Under the pieces are notes generated by a model. It made no database searches. It saw nothing but the letters and a program-made list of their open reading frames with translations, and was not told where the DNA came from. The position numbers were made by a program, and so were the translations under genes. A stretch of DNA of 9,848 nucleotides from Chlamydiales bacterium (GTDB lineage Bacteria > Chlamydiota > Chlamydiia > Chlamydiales > JAACFD01). The DNA is taken from contig JAACFD010000055.1 of NCBI GenBank assembly GCA_009937555.1, positions 1 to 9,848 on the forward strand, written 5' to 3'. This document shows positions 1 through 6,667 of this stretch, in pieces. Position 1 is the first letter of the stretch. The number at the start of each line of letters is the position of its first letter.

Positions 1-48
1 CTTCTTTTTATAGTGTTATTTTGAAAATACTAAAAAACAGAAAATATT

Positions 49-75
49 TGTTTATAAACAGTTAGGTCTGTTTTT
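49..75 (+). other. 12-base perfect palindrome overlapping a small hairpin with a T run
   Basis: TGTTTATAAACA at 49-60 is a perfect inverted repeat. It overlaps a second structure: AAACAG (56-61) pairs with CTGTTT (68-73) around a six-base loop, and the T run extends to 75. The palindrome could be an operator for a dimeric regulator of greA. The hairpin could be a weak terminator for a gene lying left of the window. Both readings are guesses; an AT-rich 12-mer palindrome can occur by chance. Confidence 0.25.
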
Positions 76-85
76 AGTATCTAAG

Positions 86-114
86 TTGAAGTAAAACATT
101 AAAACTGATATTCT
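86..114 (+). promoter_or_regulatory. Possible sigma-70-type promoter for the greA operon
   Basis: TTGAAG at 86-91 and TATTCT at 109-114 are separated by 17 bases, the ideal spacing for a housekeeping-sigma promoter; each hexamer matches the consensus at four of six positions. Transcription would start near 121, leaving a leader of about 65 bases before the greA start. A second candidate, TTGAAA at 21-26 with TATTTG at 45-50 (18-base spacer), lies further upstream. The region is so AT-rich that matches of this quality arise by chance, so this is a suggestion only. Confidence 0.3.
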
Positions 115-134
115 TAACAAATCTTTAAATATCT

Positions 135-157
135 GAGGTTCTTTTACTAAGGACCTT
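135..157 (+). other. Weak hairpin in the greA leader
   Basis: AGGTTC (136-141) can pair with GGACCT (151-156) with one G-U pair around a nine-base loop, and a further G-U pair (135 with 157) is possible. It would sit in the 5' untranslated region of greA, about 20 bases before the ribosome binding site. No long T run follows, so it is not a convincing attenuator. It is recorded because it is the only structured element near the start codon. Confidence 0.2.
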
Positions 158-175
158 CTTTGCAGAGCAAACAAA

Positions 176-179
176 AAGG
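176..179 (+). promoter_or_regulatory. Ribosome binding site of greA
   Basis: AAGG ends six bases before the ATG at 186. It is a moderate Shine-Dalgarno match and supports that start; the following residues also match the N-terminus I recall for chlamydial GreA. Confidence 0.5.
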
Positions 180-185
180 TGCGGA

Positions 186-2363
186 ATGAGCTATCTAGAC
201 GAGTTTAACAAACACATCCAAAATAAGAACTACTCCCTGTTTCTAGAGCTTTGGGAGGAGTACTGTGTTAACGATCAAGTTAATCCAAAGGAACTTGTTC
301 ATATTCTAGAAAGTGTTAAAAAGTCTACCTTTTCTGAAGGTTTTGGTAAGCATATTGAAATGGTGATTCCTCTCTGGCAGGCCATTGAAGATAAAGAATT
401 AGGCTATGTTGTGCTTAAGTTGATTTTTGATATTCAGACAACAAATGACCCAGAGCTAGCAAATATCGCCTGTGAAGAGCTAAAGCAACGCTATGGAGCC
501 CATAAATACTATAATGAAAAGCTAAGGCTAGTAGGCTTACGGAACAAACAAGATTTTCGAGGTGCTGTTTCTAACTTTGAGCTGCTCAACCATATGGATA
601 AGGGTAAGTTCGTTTTTCATAATGGTGGATGGGGCACTGGAGAAATAATGGATATCTCTCTAATTAGAGAGCAGTTGATTTTAGAATTTGATTTAGTCCC
701 AGGTAAGAAAGACCTTTCTTTTCAAAATGCTTTTAATAACCTAACTGCACTACCTGATAACCATTTTTTATCTCTACGCTTTGGGACACCTGATGAATTA
801 GAGAAGCAAGCTAAGGAAGATCCTCTTGGCGTTGTTAAAAAGATGTTAAAGGACTTAGGAAAAAAGACTGCTGCTGAGATAAAAGATGAAGTTTGTCACC
901 TAATTATTCCAGAAGAAGAGTGGTCAAAATGGTGGCAAAATGCAAGAGCAAAACTCAAGAAAGACCCTCTTGTTATCACTCCTAAAAATATAAAAGAGCC
1001 TTTTATCTTAAGAGAAGAAGCTTTATCCCATGAAGACCGCTTAGAACAACAGCTGGATAAGGTAGAAAAAGTAACAGATAAAATTTCTAGTATATATGCT
1101 TTTATAAAGAACCATCCAGAGCTACTTAAAGAAACTAAGACAAAGCAGTTTATATCTGATTCTATCGATGAAAATCTACAACAAGATGATTTATCAGTAC
1201 CTGTAAAATTACAACTCCTATTTTTACAAGAAGACCTTCTTTCTAAGTCTTTTACAAAGAAAGAAGATATTCAGAACTTAGTTCAAAATATTAACACTTC
1301 AAGTTTAGAGTCTATTTTAGAAGAAGTTGAAATTGTAGCTCTTAAAAAACGAGTTCTTGCAAATATAAGAAAATCTCACAGTGAGTGGGTAGGTATTTTT
1401 GCGGATAATATTTTTAAGTTGTCTATCGCGATTCTAGCTGACTACTGCTACAAAGAACTAGACAGTGAAGTGCAAGCAACTACTCTCTTAAAAGAGAAGG
1501 TTCAAGAGTTGAAAGAAAACCCAACTCTTTATGTAGATGCTTTTGTATGGTACTTCCAGAAGTTTATTGCTAAAAACAAAGACTCTCTTGAAAACCCACA
1601 GTCTGAAGAGCAAGCATTTTTAGAAGCTCTATTTGTTTTACTTCACTACCTAGAAGAAAGCGAACAGGACTATAGATACCTCGTTAAAAAGGTTGTTCAG
1701 ATCATTCAAAAAGATAGGTATTTTTTAATACGCTCTCTAATAAAAGGGTCTTCTGTTGAATATCTAAAAGAATTACTTTTATTAACTTCTAAGTGCCGTT
1801 CTTTTAATAGCCATGACTTAAATATTTTCCATTCACTTGCAAAAGTAGCCAACCCTGATTTAGAAGATAAAACTAAAGAAGATGAGCTAGATAATGTTAT
1901 TTGGACCACTAGAGAAGGTTACGAGAAAATTAAGCAGAGAATTGAGAATATAGCAACTGTTGAAACAGTAAAAAATGCTGAAGAGATTAAAGTTGCTCGG
2001 TCACATGGTGACTTAAGAGAAAACTCAGAGTATAAGTTTGCACTAGAGAAGAGATCAAGACTTCAAGAAGAGCTAAAGCGTCTTTCTAAGCAAATAACAC
2101 AAGCTCGAATCCTTTCTCCAGAAGATATTACTACAGGAGAAGTAGGAATTGGAATGGTGGTTTCTATTATTGATGAAGAAGGTCAAAGCTCTTCTTACAC
2201 TCTACTTGGCCCTTGGGAAGCTGAGCCAGAAAACAACATCCTTTCTTATCAGTCTCGATTTGCTCAAGCAATGAAAGGGCTAAAAGAAGGAGAGAGTTTT
2301 AACTACCAGGGTAAAGAGTTTAAGATAGACTCTTTTGAGCCTATCTTGTTCCAAAACCATTAG
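186..2363 (+). CDS. greA: Transcription elongation factor GreA, long chlamydial form
   Basis: GreA rescues backtracked RNA polymerase by inserting a coiled-coil tip into the secondary channel and stimulating cleavage of the transcript. The classical protein is the C-terminal part here: the coiled coil spans about residues 572-643, with the tip motif at 604-619 (ARSHGDLRENSEY core). D609 and E612 are the acidic pair expected to bind the catalytic metal. The FKBP-like domain follows at about 650-722. The roughly 565 residues in front are the extension I know from chlamydial GreA. Within it, residues 139-190 (VFHNGGWGTGEI, then a beta-rich stretch) resemble the SH3/Tudor-like RNA-polymerase-binding fold of CarD and Mfd; residues 270-560 look helical. 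Total length (725) is close to the chlamydial form (about 715), so this is not a recent fusion. It is first in a three-gene block. Role is near certain; the extension's function is not known to me. Confidence 0.95.
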   Translation: MSYLDEFNKHIQNKNYSLFLELWEEYCVNDQVNPKELVHILESVKKSTFSEGFGKHIEMVIPLWQAIEDKELGYVVLKLIFDIQTTNDPELANIACEELKQRYGAHKYYNEKLRLVGLRNKQDFRGAVSNFELLNHMDKGKFVFHNGGWGTGEIMDISLIREQLILEFDLVPGKKDLSFQNAFNNLTALPDNHFLSLRFGTPDELEKQAKEDPLGVVKKMLKDLGKKTAAEIKDEVCHLIIPEEEWSKWWQNARAKLKKDPLVITPKNIKEPFILREEALSHEDRLEQQLDKVEKVTDKISSIYAFIKNHPELLKETKTKQFISDSIDENLQQDDLSVPVKLQLLFLQEDLLSKSFTKKEDIQNLVQNINTSSLESILEEVEIVALKKRVLANIRKSHSEWVGIFADNIFKLSIAILADYCYKELDSEVQATTLLKEKVQELKENPTLYVDAFVWYFQKFIAKNKDSLENPQSEEQAFLEALFVLLHYLEESEQDYRYLVKKVVQIIQKDRYFLIRSLIKGSSVEYLKELLLLTSKCRSFNSHDLNIFHSLAKVANPDLEDKTKEDELDNVIWTTREGYEKIKQRIENIATVETVKNAEEIKVARSHGDLRENSEYKFALEKRSRLQEELKRLSKQITQARILSPEDITTGEVGIGMVVSIIDEEGQSSSYTLLGPWEAEPENNILSYQSRFAQAMKGLKEGESFNYQGKEFKIDSFEPILFQNH

Positions 2364-2377
2364 TTCTGAGTACCAAC

Positions 2378-3010
2378 ATGATTGATATATTATTTGCTTC
2401 AAAAAACAATCACAAAGTGCGTGAAATCAAAGATATTATTTCAGAGGCATTTAAGCTTGAATGCAATGTTTACTCCTTATCAATAAACCCTCAATATGAG
2501 CCTCCAGAAGAAACAGGAAGCACATTTGAAGAGAACGCTCTTATCAAAGCTAGGGATGCTCATAGGCACTTTAAGAATCAGATTGTTTTAGCTGATGATT
2601 CTGGCTTAGTTGTCCCTGCCCTTAATGGTGAACCTGGGGTTTTTTCAGCAAGGTATGCAGGGGAAGCTAAAAATAATGCAAAAAACAGAGAGAAGTTGTT
2701 AAAGAACATGTCTTCTTTTACTGATGAACAAGAAAGGCAAGCTTACTTTCAAGCTGTTATTGCAATGATATTTCCTGATGGCGAAGAATTTGTTTTCACT
2801 GGCATATGTGAAGGCTACCTGTTGTACGAAGAAAAAGGAGGAAATGGTTTTGGCTATGACTCTCTTTTTGTTAAGCATGACTATGACAAAAGCTTTGCAG
2901 AGTTGAGTGATCAGGTGAAGAATAAAATTTCTCATAGAAGAAAAGCCTTGGACCAAGCTCTTCTTCACTTAGAAAAAAACCAGAAAAAATTCCTTTCTGA
3001 ACTTTCTTAG
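2378..3010 (+). CDS. rdgB: RdgB/HAM1 family non-canonical purine NTP pyrophosphatase
   Basis: Hydrolyses dITP, ITP and XTP to monophosphate and pyrophosphate in the cytoplasm, keeping deaminated purines out of DNA and RNA. The family motifs are present in order: FASKNNHKVREI at 6-17 (nucleotide binding), TFEENALIKA at 49-58, LADDSGL at 71-77 with D74 as the expected catalytic acid, GVFSARYAG at 87-95, GFGYDSLF at 157-164 and ISHRRKAL at 184-191. Length (210) is normal; E. coli RdgB has 197. The common GFGYDPIF motif has serine in place of proline here, a mild deviation. The gene starts 14 bases after greA and has only a weak binding site (CTGAG), so it is probably translated from the greA transcript. 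Complete, with no sign of damage. Confidence 0.95.
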   Translation: MIDILFASKNNHKVREIKDIISEAFKLECNVYSLSINPQYEPPEETGSTFEENALIKARDAHRHFKNQIVLADDSGLVVPALNGEPGVFSARYAGEAKNNAKNREKLLKNMSSFTDEQERQAYFQAVIAMIFPDGEEFVFTGICEGYLLYEEKGGNGFGYDSLFVKHDYDKSFAELSDQVKNKISHRRKALDQALLHLEKNQKKFLSELS

Positions 3011-3508
3011 ATGAAATTTCTTATAGATGCTTACAACCTCTTCTTTTATATAAATCGTAATAAAAACGAGATTAATAAAAGTAGTTTTGAAGATGAGAAG
3101 GTTGTTTTTATTGAGAAATTTAACCGCCTTTCTCATCAAAGCTCACACATATTCACTCTTGTATTTGATGGTGGAGAAGAAGCTTTTTTCACTAGAAATC
3201 ACTATGATAAGGTAGAAATTGTTTATGCTCCCAAGGGAGTAACAGCCGATAGCTGTATACTTACATTGCTAGATGAAGGCCTAAAGCAAAAGGTCCATGT
3301 TGTTAGCAATGATAATGAAGTAGCTAGGGGAGCTAGAGTTAGGTTAACTAAATCTATTAGCTGTCAAAAATTTTTAGATATACTTAACAAAATTGATTTT
3401 GGAGATAGCTTTAATACACAAGCTAAGCCTTCAAATGAAAAGCACTATTTGCATGACTATTATCTTGATGTTTTTAATGAGCGTTTAGAAAAACAAGGCG
3501 ATGATTAA
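3011..3508 (+). CDS. YacP-like NYN (PIN-fold) domain protein, putative ribonuclease
   Basis: A 165-residue protein whose acidic motifs fit the NYN/YacP group of PIN-like nucleases: LIDAYN at 4-9 (D6), LVFDGG at 50-55 (D53), GVTADSCI at 76-83 (D80) and VSNDNEVARGA at 98-108 (D101). These four aspartates are spaced as expected for a metal-binding nuclease centre. Bacillus YacP (Rae1) is a ribosome-associated mRNA endonuclease, but sequence alone does not show that this protein does the same. The last 40 residues (about 126-165) are polar and probably outside the fold. The ATG follows the rdgB stop with no gap (TAGATG) and there is no clear binding site, so translation is probably coupled to rdgB. 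The stop lies 4 bases from the end of the convergent oxidase operon. Fold assignment is good; substrate is unknown. Confidence 0.8.
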   Translation: MKFLIDAYNLFFYINRNKNEINKSSFEDEKVVFIEKFNRLSHQSSHIFTLVFDGGEEAFFTRNHYDKVEIVYAPKGVTADSCILTLLDEGLKQKVHVVSNDNEVARGARVRLTKSISCQKFLDILNKIDFGDSFNTQAKPSNEKHYLHDYYLDVFNERLEKQGDD

Positions 3509-3512
3509 AAGT

Positions 3513-3743
3513 CTACCAGGAAGAAATAGTTGTTTTTGCTGCTTCAGCTAACTCACGCCAAAAGCCTCTATCTAAAAAGCCAGCACTTCCATCGAAAAAT
3601 AAGAAAAACCAAATAGTTCCCCAAGTTATCAGGGTCAAATAGGTTATTTTTAAAAATCTAGGAACTTTAGTATCTTTGAACTCTTTGATTTCCCCATCAG
3701 CATACTGATCAAGCAGCTCATCTTTTATTTCTTTATCTTCCAT
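3513..3743 (-). CDS. CcoP membrane-anchor peptide without haem domains (FixP_N-like)
   Basis: A 76-residue protein with a polar N-terminus, then DGEIKEFKDTKVPRF at about 16-30, one membrane helix at 31-50 and a short amphipathic tail. The DG-I-E-x-x-D-x-x-x-P-R pattern before a Tyr/Trp-rich helix matches the N-terminal anchor of CcoP/FixP, subunit III of cbb3 oxidase. Normal CcoP continues into two periplasmic cytochrome c domains (total about 300 residues); here the frame stops with TAG right after the helix and no CXXCH is present. It is last in the oxidase operon, overlapping the CcoQ-like gene by 11 bases. I chose the ATG at 3743 over the longer reading from 3782 because AGAGGA lies seven bases upstream and homology begins after it. 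It probably docks on CcoN. Either CcoP has been split, or this is an independent small subunit. Confidence 0.7.
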   Translation of the reverse strand: MEDKEIKDELLDQYADGEIKEFKDTKVPRFLKITYLTLITWGTIWFFLFFDGSAGFLDRGFWRELAEAAKTTISSW

Positions 3744-3939
3744 TTTTAGTTCCTCTATTAACGGGGTTAGAGCTTTCATCATTCATCATTTGTACTTTAG
3801 CTTCCTCATCTAGACATAGCATTCCTTTCCACCAAAAGAAAATAAAAAGTAGTAAGGTTGCTCCTAAAAAGAATACCATTACAGCGTAGTTGAGAATGGT
3901 TCCATTAAATCCTGTCCCATCTAAAATTTCTGTTCCCAT
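3733..3939 (-). CDS. ccoQ: CcoQ-like small membrane subunit of cbb3 oxidase
   Basis: A 68-residue peptide with one strongly hydrophobic helix at about 15-37 ending in FFWWKGM, followed by an acidic then basic cytoplasmic tail. CcoQ proteins are this size, have one membrane helix and diverge strongly in sequence, so the name rests on topology and on position directly after ccoO and before the CcoP anchor, the canonical order N-O-Q-P. CcoQ stabilises the oxidase complex in other bacteria. The start at 3939 has a good AAGAGG site at 3945-3950, five bases away and inside the end of ccoO; only two bases separate the genes. The stop lies within the next gene, which suggests translational coupling. 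Another small oxidase-associated peptide is possible. Confidence 0.65.
   Translation of the reverse strand: MGTEILDGTGFNGTILNYAVMVFFLGATLLLFIFFWWKGMLCLDEEAKVQMMNDESSNPVNRGTKNGR
3751..3756 (-). promoter_or_regulatory. Ribosome binding site that fixes the CcoP-anchor start
   Basis: AGAGGA on the - strand, seven bases before the ATG at 3743 and inside the 3' end of the CcoQ-like gene. It favours the 76-residue product over a start at 3782, which would overlap the preceding gene by 50 bases. Confidence 0.65.
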
Positions 3940-3941
3940 AT

Positions 3942-5228
3942 CTACCTCTTCTTAGTATTACCAGATTTTCTTCCCTCAATTATATCCAGTGTTTGAACGG
4001 GATCTTTACCAAGCCACCAGGCTTTATTGGGAGAAGTAATTCTTGAACCTTTTGTCATTAGGTACTGATACATTGCTTCAAATTTATAATTTGGTACACC
4101 ATAAGGATTTTTTGAGGTTCCCCTTGGGTCAAAATCAAAAAAGTGTCTATATGATGGCATTATTGAACCTGCACTTTCTGTTTTTGGTGACCAGAAGTGA
4201 GCCTTATGCCAGTCTCTGCCTGGGCGTTTAATTGCTACTCTTGATAAATCAGGACCATTTCTTTGAGTTCCAGGAAACGTCTTCTTTTGATAAATATATT
4301 CATTTGCTGAAGATGGTGGGGCAGGGAAGTTATCTGATCCATTTAAAACGGTATCTTGTACTAGAGTTCTTGTTTGGTCTGTGTGACAGTACCAGCAGCC
4401 TTCTTCAGCAAAGATGTTTTCTCCCATTTCAATAAGTTCTTTTCTAGAAAGAAAACCAAATTCTTCACCTTTTAATTCTTTAAGATCTTTTATAGAGCGA
4501 CCGTTTTCATCCATTTTCCACCCCTTCTTTTTACCTAGCATAAAAGGAGATACACGAAATTCTTGAGGGTTTTTTATATATATTACTCCCTCTGCATTAT
4601 GGAATGGATTTTTCTCATTTTTATCTTGAATGGTGAAAGATTCATCTACCCAGTTTTCTAAGACATCTGTTGAATCTGCTGTAGAAAATAGCTCTGCTTT
4701 TTTTACTTCATATAGCTCAAGAATTTCATACTTAGGCACAACTTTCTTTTCTTCTATATAATTAGGGTTCTCACGCAACCACTTTTCTTTTAACTTATGT
4801 TGCATTTCTTTGCTCAAGCTTTGAGCTTTGAATTTCTCTGAATCAATGGGTGTTCTTAGGGCCAGAAGCTTTGTCGTTAATATCGAGTGTGGGCCATTTT
4901 CTTTATTGATATATTTTTGTAGGTGTTTGGGAGCAATTATTTTTGAAGAGCTACTTTCTGAAAACTTTAATACGCTATAGCCTTCCTTTATGTGATATAC
5001 ATTTTGAATATCATCTCCACCAGAAAGAGAGCTACTTATATATACATGGGGGTCCATAAATTCATACATTTGTTTTTGATACTCTGAAGATGGTGACGTC
5101 CAAGATGGGTCTACATAAGCAGGGGCGATAAGAGTTACAGAGATAGCTCCCATAAAAAGAACTATAATACCAACAATAGTGAGTATTGCAGAGCGTTCTA
5201 AAGCATAAATTCCTTTTTTATTACTCAT
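3942..5228 (-). CDS. ccoO: cbb3-type cytochrome c oxidase subunit II (CcoO), enlarged
   Basis: CcoO is the membrane-anchored monohaem cytochrome c that passes electrons to CcoN from the periplasmic side. A short cytoplasmic start is followed by one membrane helix at about 13-36. The cytochrome domain is at about 260-400: REGCYNCH-like EEGCWYCHTDQTR at 275-287 (C278, C281, H282; bases 4383-4397), RNGPDLSRV at 323-331 and the axial-methionine motif SIMPSY at 355-360 (M357). These match CcoO motifs in the right order, including the W-H-K-A-H segment at 340-344. The oddity is length: 428 residues against roughly 200 normally. About 220 residues (40-260) between helix and haem domain are charged, show no CXXCH and match no family I recognise. 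ATG at 5228 follows ccoN by two bases with AAGAGG at 5239-5244. Identity is secure; the insert's role is unknown. Confidence 0.9.
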   Translation of the reverse strand: MSNKKGIYALERSAILTIVGIIVLFMGAISVTLIAPAYVDPSWTSPSSEYQKQMYEFMDPHVYISSSLSGGDDIQNVYHIKEGYSVLKFSESSSSKIIAPKHLQKYINKENGPHSILTTKLLALRTPIDSEKFKAQSLSKEMQHKLKEKWLRENPNYIEEKKVVPKYEILELYEVKKAELFSTADSTDVLENWVDESFTIQDKNEKNPFHNAEGVIYIKNPQEFRVSPFMLGKKKGWKMDENGRSIKDLKELKGEEFGFLSRKELIEMGENIFAEEGCWYCHTDQTRTLVQDTVLNGSDNFPAPPSSANEYIYQKKTFPGTQRNGPDLSRVAIKRPGRDWHKAHFWSPKTESAGSIMPSYRHFFDFDPRGTSKNPYGVPNYKFEAMYQYLMTKGSRITSPNKAWWLGKDPVQTLDIIEGRKSGNTKKR

Positions 5229-5230
5229 GA

Positions 5231-6655
5231 TTATGCACCCTCTTTTGTGGGATTTTGAAGTTCTTCTTTAGGTTTTAGAATGGTAGAGAAAATATTTAAA
5301 GCAAAGAAAAGTGAACCTAATAAAATAAAGACACCAGATAAACTTCGTAAGGACCACCAGATCTTCATGTCAGCAATAGTCTGTAGAAAAGATAGCTTAG
5401 TTAGGTTTTCATGAAACTGAGCATAGCTAGTTCCGCTTGCCCAAGTCGCCCACTGCATTCCCTGTAAAAAGCCTCCAATAAATAATGAGACAAACATTAG
5501 CATACTTCCAAGAAGGGTTAAGGAAAAATGCCAGTTGGCCAACTTATTAGAGAAGAGAGGTCTATTGTTTATCTTAGGGACAACAAAATATACTCCAGCC
5601 ATTGAAAAAAATGAAAAGGCTCCCAAAAGTGCCATGTGAGCATGACCAATAACCCAGTCTGTTTTAGAAGTGATTTCGTTCACATTTCTTAAAGCCTGCA
5701 TTGGCCCTTGGATACAAACAATTGTATAAAAAACAGTTCCCATCATTAAAAATCGAATTGATGGGTTATGAGTGTATTGACTCCACTGCCCTTTCATAGT
5801 TCCAAAAAAGTTAGTAACAACTGTCCACACAGGAATAATTAACCACATAGAGAAAATAATTGCTGTTGTCTGTAACCATTGAGACTCAGGACCATGTATC
5901 ATATGATGTGCTCCAGTCCATGCATAAACAAAAGATATTGTCCAGAAACCAATCATAGATAATTTATGGCTATATAGTGGAGTTTTTGCTGTTTTTGGAA
6001 TAAAGTAGTAAGCAATAGCGACACCTAGAGGTGTAAAAATTAAGCCAACTAAATTGTGAACATAAAAAAAGTTAGTGTTTACTCTAGAAATTCCACCTGG
6101 TACAAATTCTATCAGAATATTGCCTACAACATAAACAACTGTAGTCCAGACTAAAGACCCCATGGTATACCACAGTGAGACATACATTTTTTCATGTTTT
6201 CGGTTAAAAATTGTCATTAGAATATTAGCTGTAAACATAACCCAGCAAACAGCAAACATTAATTTTATTGGTAAAAAGCCAACAAATTTTGGAAGTTCTG
6301 CATATTCCCAGCCAAAATTTCCACCGAAGGGAAGAGAATAAACTCCAACAAAGGTGGTAAACCAAAATAGAGCACTAGTATAGTTAGCAAGCTTCTGACT
6401 CCACAGGTTTATTCCACAAAGCCTGGGTACCAAATAGTATAAAAGGCCCATATCAGCTCCAAGGAGCCACATAAGAGCAACTGTATTAACATGGACAGGT
6501 CTAAGTCTTCCAAAGCTTACATATTCTCCTGCAAAATAATCAGGAAAAATAAAGGCATTATAGGAAATGATCACCCCTATTAAGACCCCTATAAATAAAA
6601 ATGCTACGGCGGGGTAAACCATCTGCTTTACAGCTCGATCATTATATTCTGTCAT
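5231..6655 (-). CDS. ccoN: cbb3-type cytochrome c oxidase subunit I (CcoN)
   Basis: The catalytic, proton-pumping subunit that reduces oxygen to water at a haem b3-CuB centre in the inner membrane. The 474-residue length and alternating hydrophobic helices fit CcoN. Expected ligands are visible: H55 (RPVHVNT) and H340 for low-spin haem b; H338 for haem b3 (WVIGHAHMA, 334-342); H200 (YVHNLVG), H250 and H251 (TGAHHMIHG) for CuB. Y244 in VYAWTG lies 44 residues after H200, the spacing of the His-Tyr cross-linked pair in cbb3 enzymes. The EYAE motif is at 117-120. A deviation: the usually conserved FEGP glutamate, 22 residues before the haem b3 histidine, is Q316 (IQGP). ATG at 6655 has AAGAGG at 6661-6666, five bases upstream, and lies 12 bases after the multihaem gene. 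Cbb3 enzymes generally have high oxygen affinity, so use at low oxygen is likely. Confidence 0.96.
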   Translation of the reverse strand: MTEYNDRAVKQMVYPAVAFLFIGVLIGVIISYNAFIFPDYFAGEYVSFGRLRPVHVNTVALMWLLGADMGLLYYLVPRLCGINLWSQKLANYTSALFWFTTFVGVYSLPFGGNFGWEYAELPKFVGFLPIKLMFAVCWVMFTANILMTIFNRKHEKMYVSLWYTMGSLVWTTVVYVVGNILIEFVPGGISRVNTNFFYVHNLVGLIFTPLGVAIAYYFIPKTAKTPLYSHKLSMIGFWTISFVYAWTGAHHMIHGPESQWLQTTAIIFSMWLIIPVWTVVTNFFGTMKGQWSQYTHNPSIRFLMMGTVFYTIVCIQGPMQALRNVNEITSKTDWVIGHAHMALLGAFSFFSMAGVYFVVPKINNRPLFSNKLANWHFSLTLLGSMLMFVSLFIGGFLQGMQWATWASGTSYAQFHENLTKLSFLQTIADMKIWWSLRSLSGVFILLGSLFFALNIFSTILKPKEELQNPTKEGA

Positions 6656-6660
6656 GCTTG

Positions 6661-6666
6661 CCTCTT
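6661..6666 (-). promoter_or_regulatory. Ribosome binding site of ccoN, shared AAGAGG type
   Basis: AAGAGG on the - strand, five bases before the ccoN ATG. The same hexamer precedes ccoO (5239-5244) and ccoQ (3945-3950), and AGAGGA precedes the CcoP anchor. The common site supports reading these as one co-translated set, and its absence before the methionine at 9643 argues against a start there. Confidence 0.6.
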
Positions 6667-6667
6667 A

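Noticed and set aside
1706..1909. Small - strand open frame inside greA
   Set aside because: It lies within a well-supported gene on the other strand and its product shows no family motif.
186..2363. A recent fusion of two genes in greA
   Set aside because: The whole length, including the N-terminal part, matches the form I recall as normal for chlamydial GreA.
2699..2968. Small - strand open frame inside rdgB
   Set aside because: It is antisense to conserved RdgB motifs and has no recognisable domain.
3530..3570. A terminator near the convergent gene ends (GCTG/CAGC stem near 3538-3548)
   Set aside because: The stem is only four base pairs with a three-base loop and no following T run.
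3744..3782. Longer N-terminus for the CcoP anchor, starting at 3782
   Set aside because: It would overlap the CcoQ-like gene by 50 bases and adds residues without family resemblance; the ATG at 3743 has AGAGGA at good spacing.
4043..4435. Two adjacent + strand open frames inside ccoO
   Set aside because: They are antisense to the CcoO haem domain, whose motifs are conserved; their products look like nothing known.
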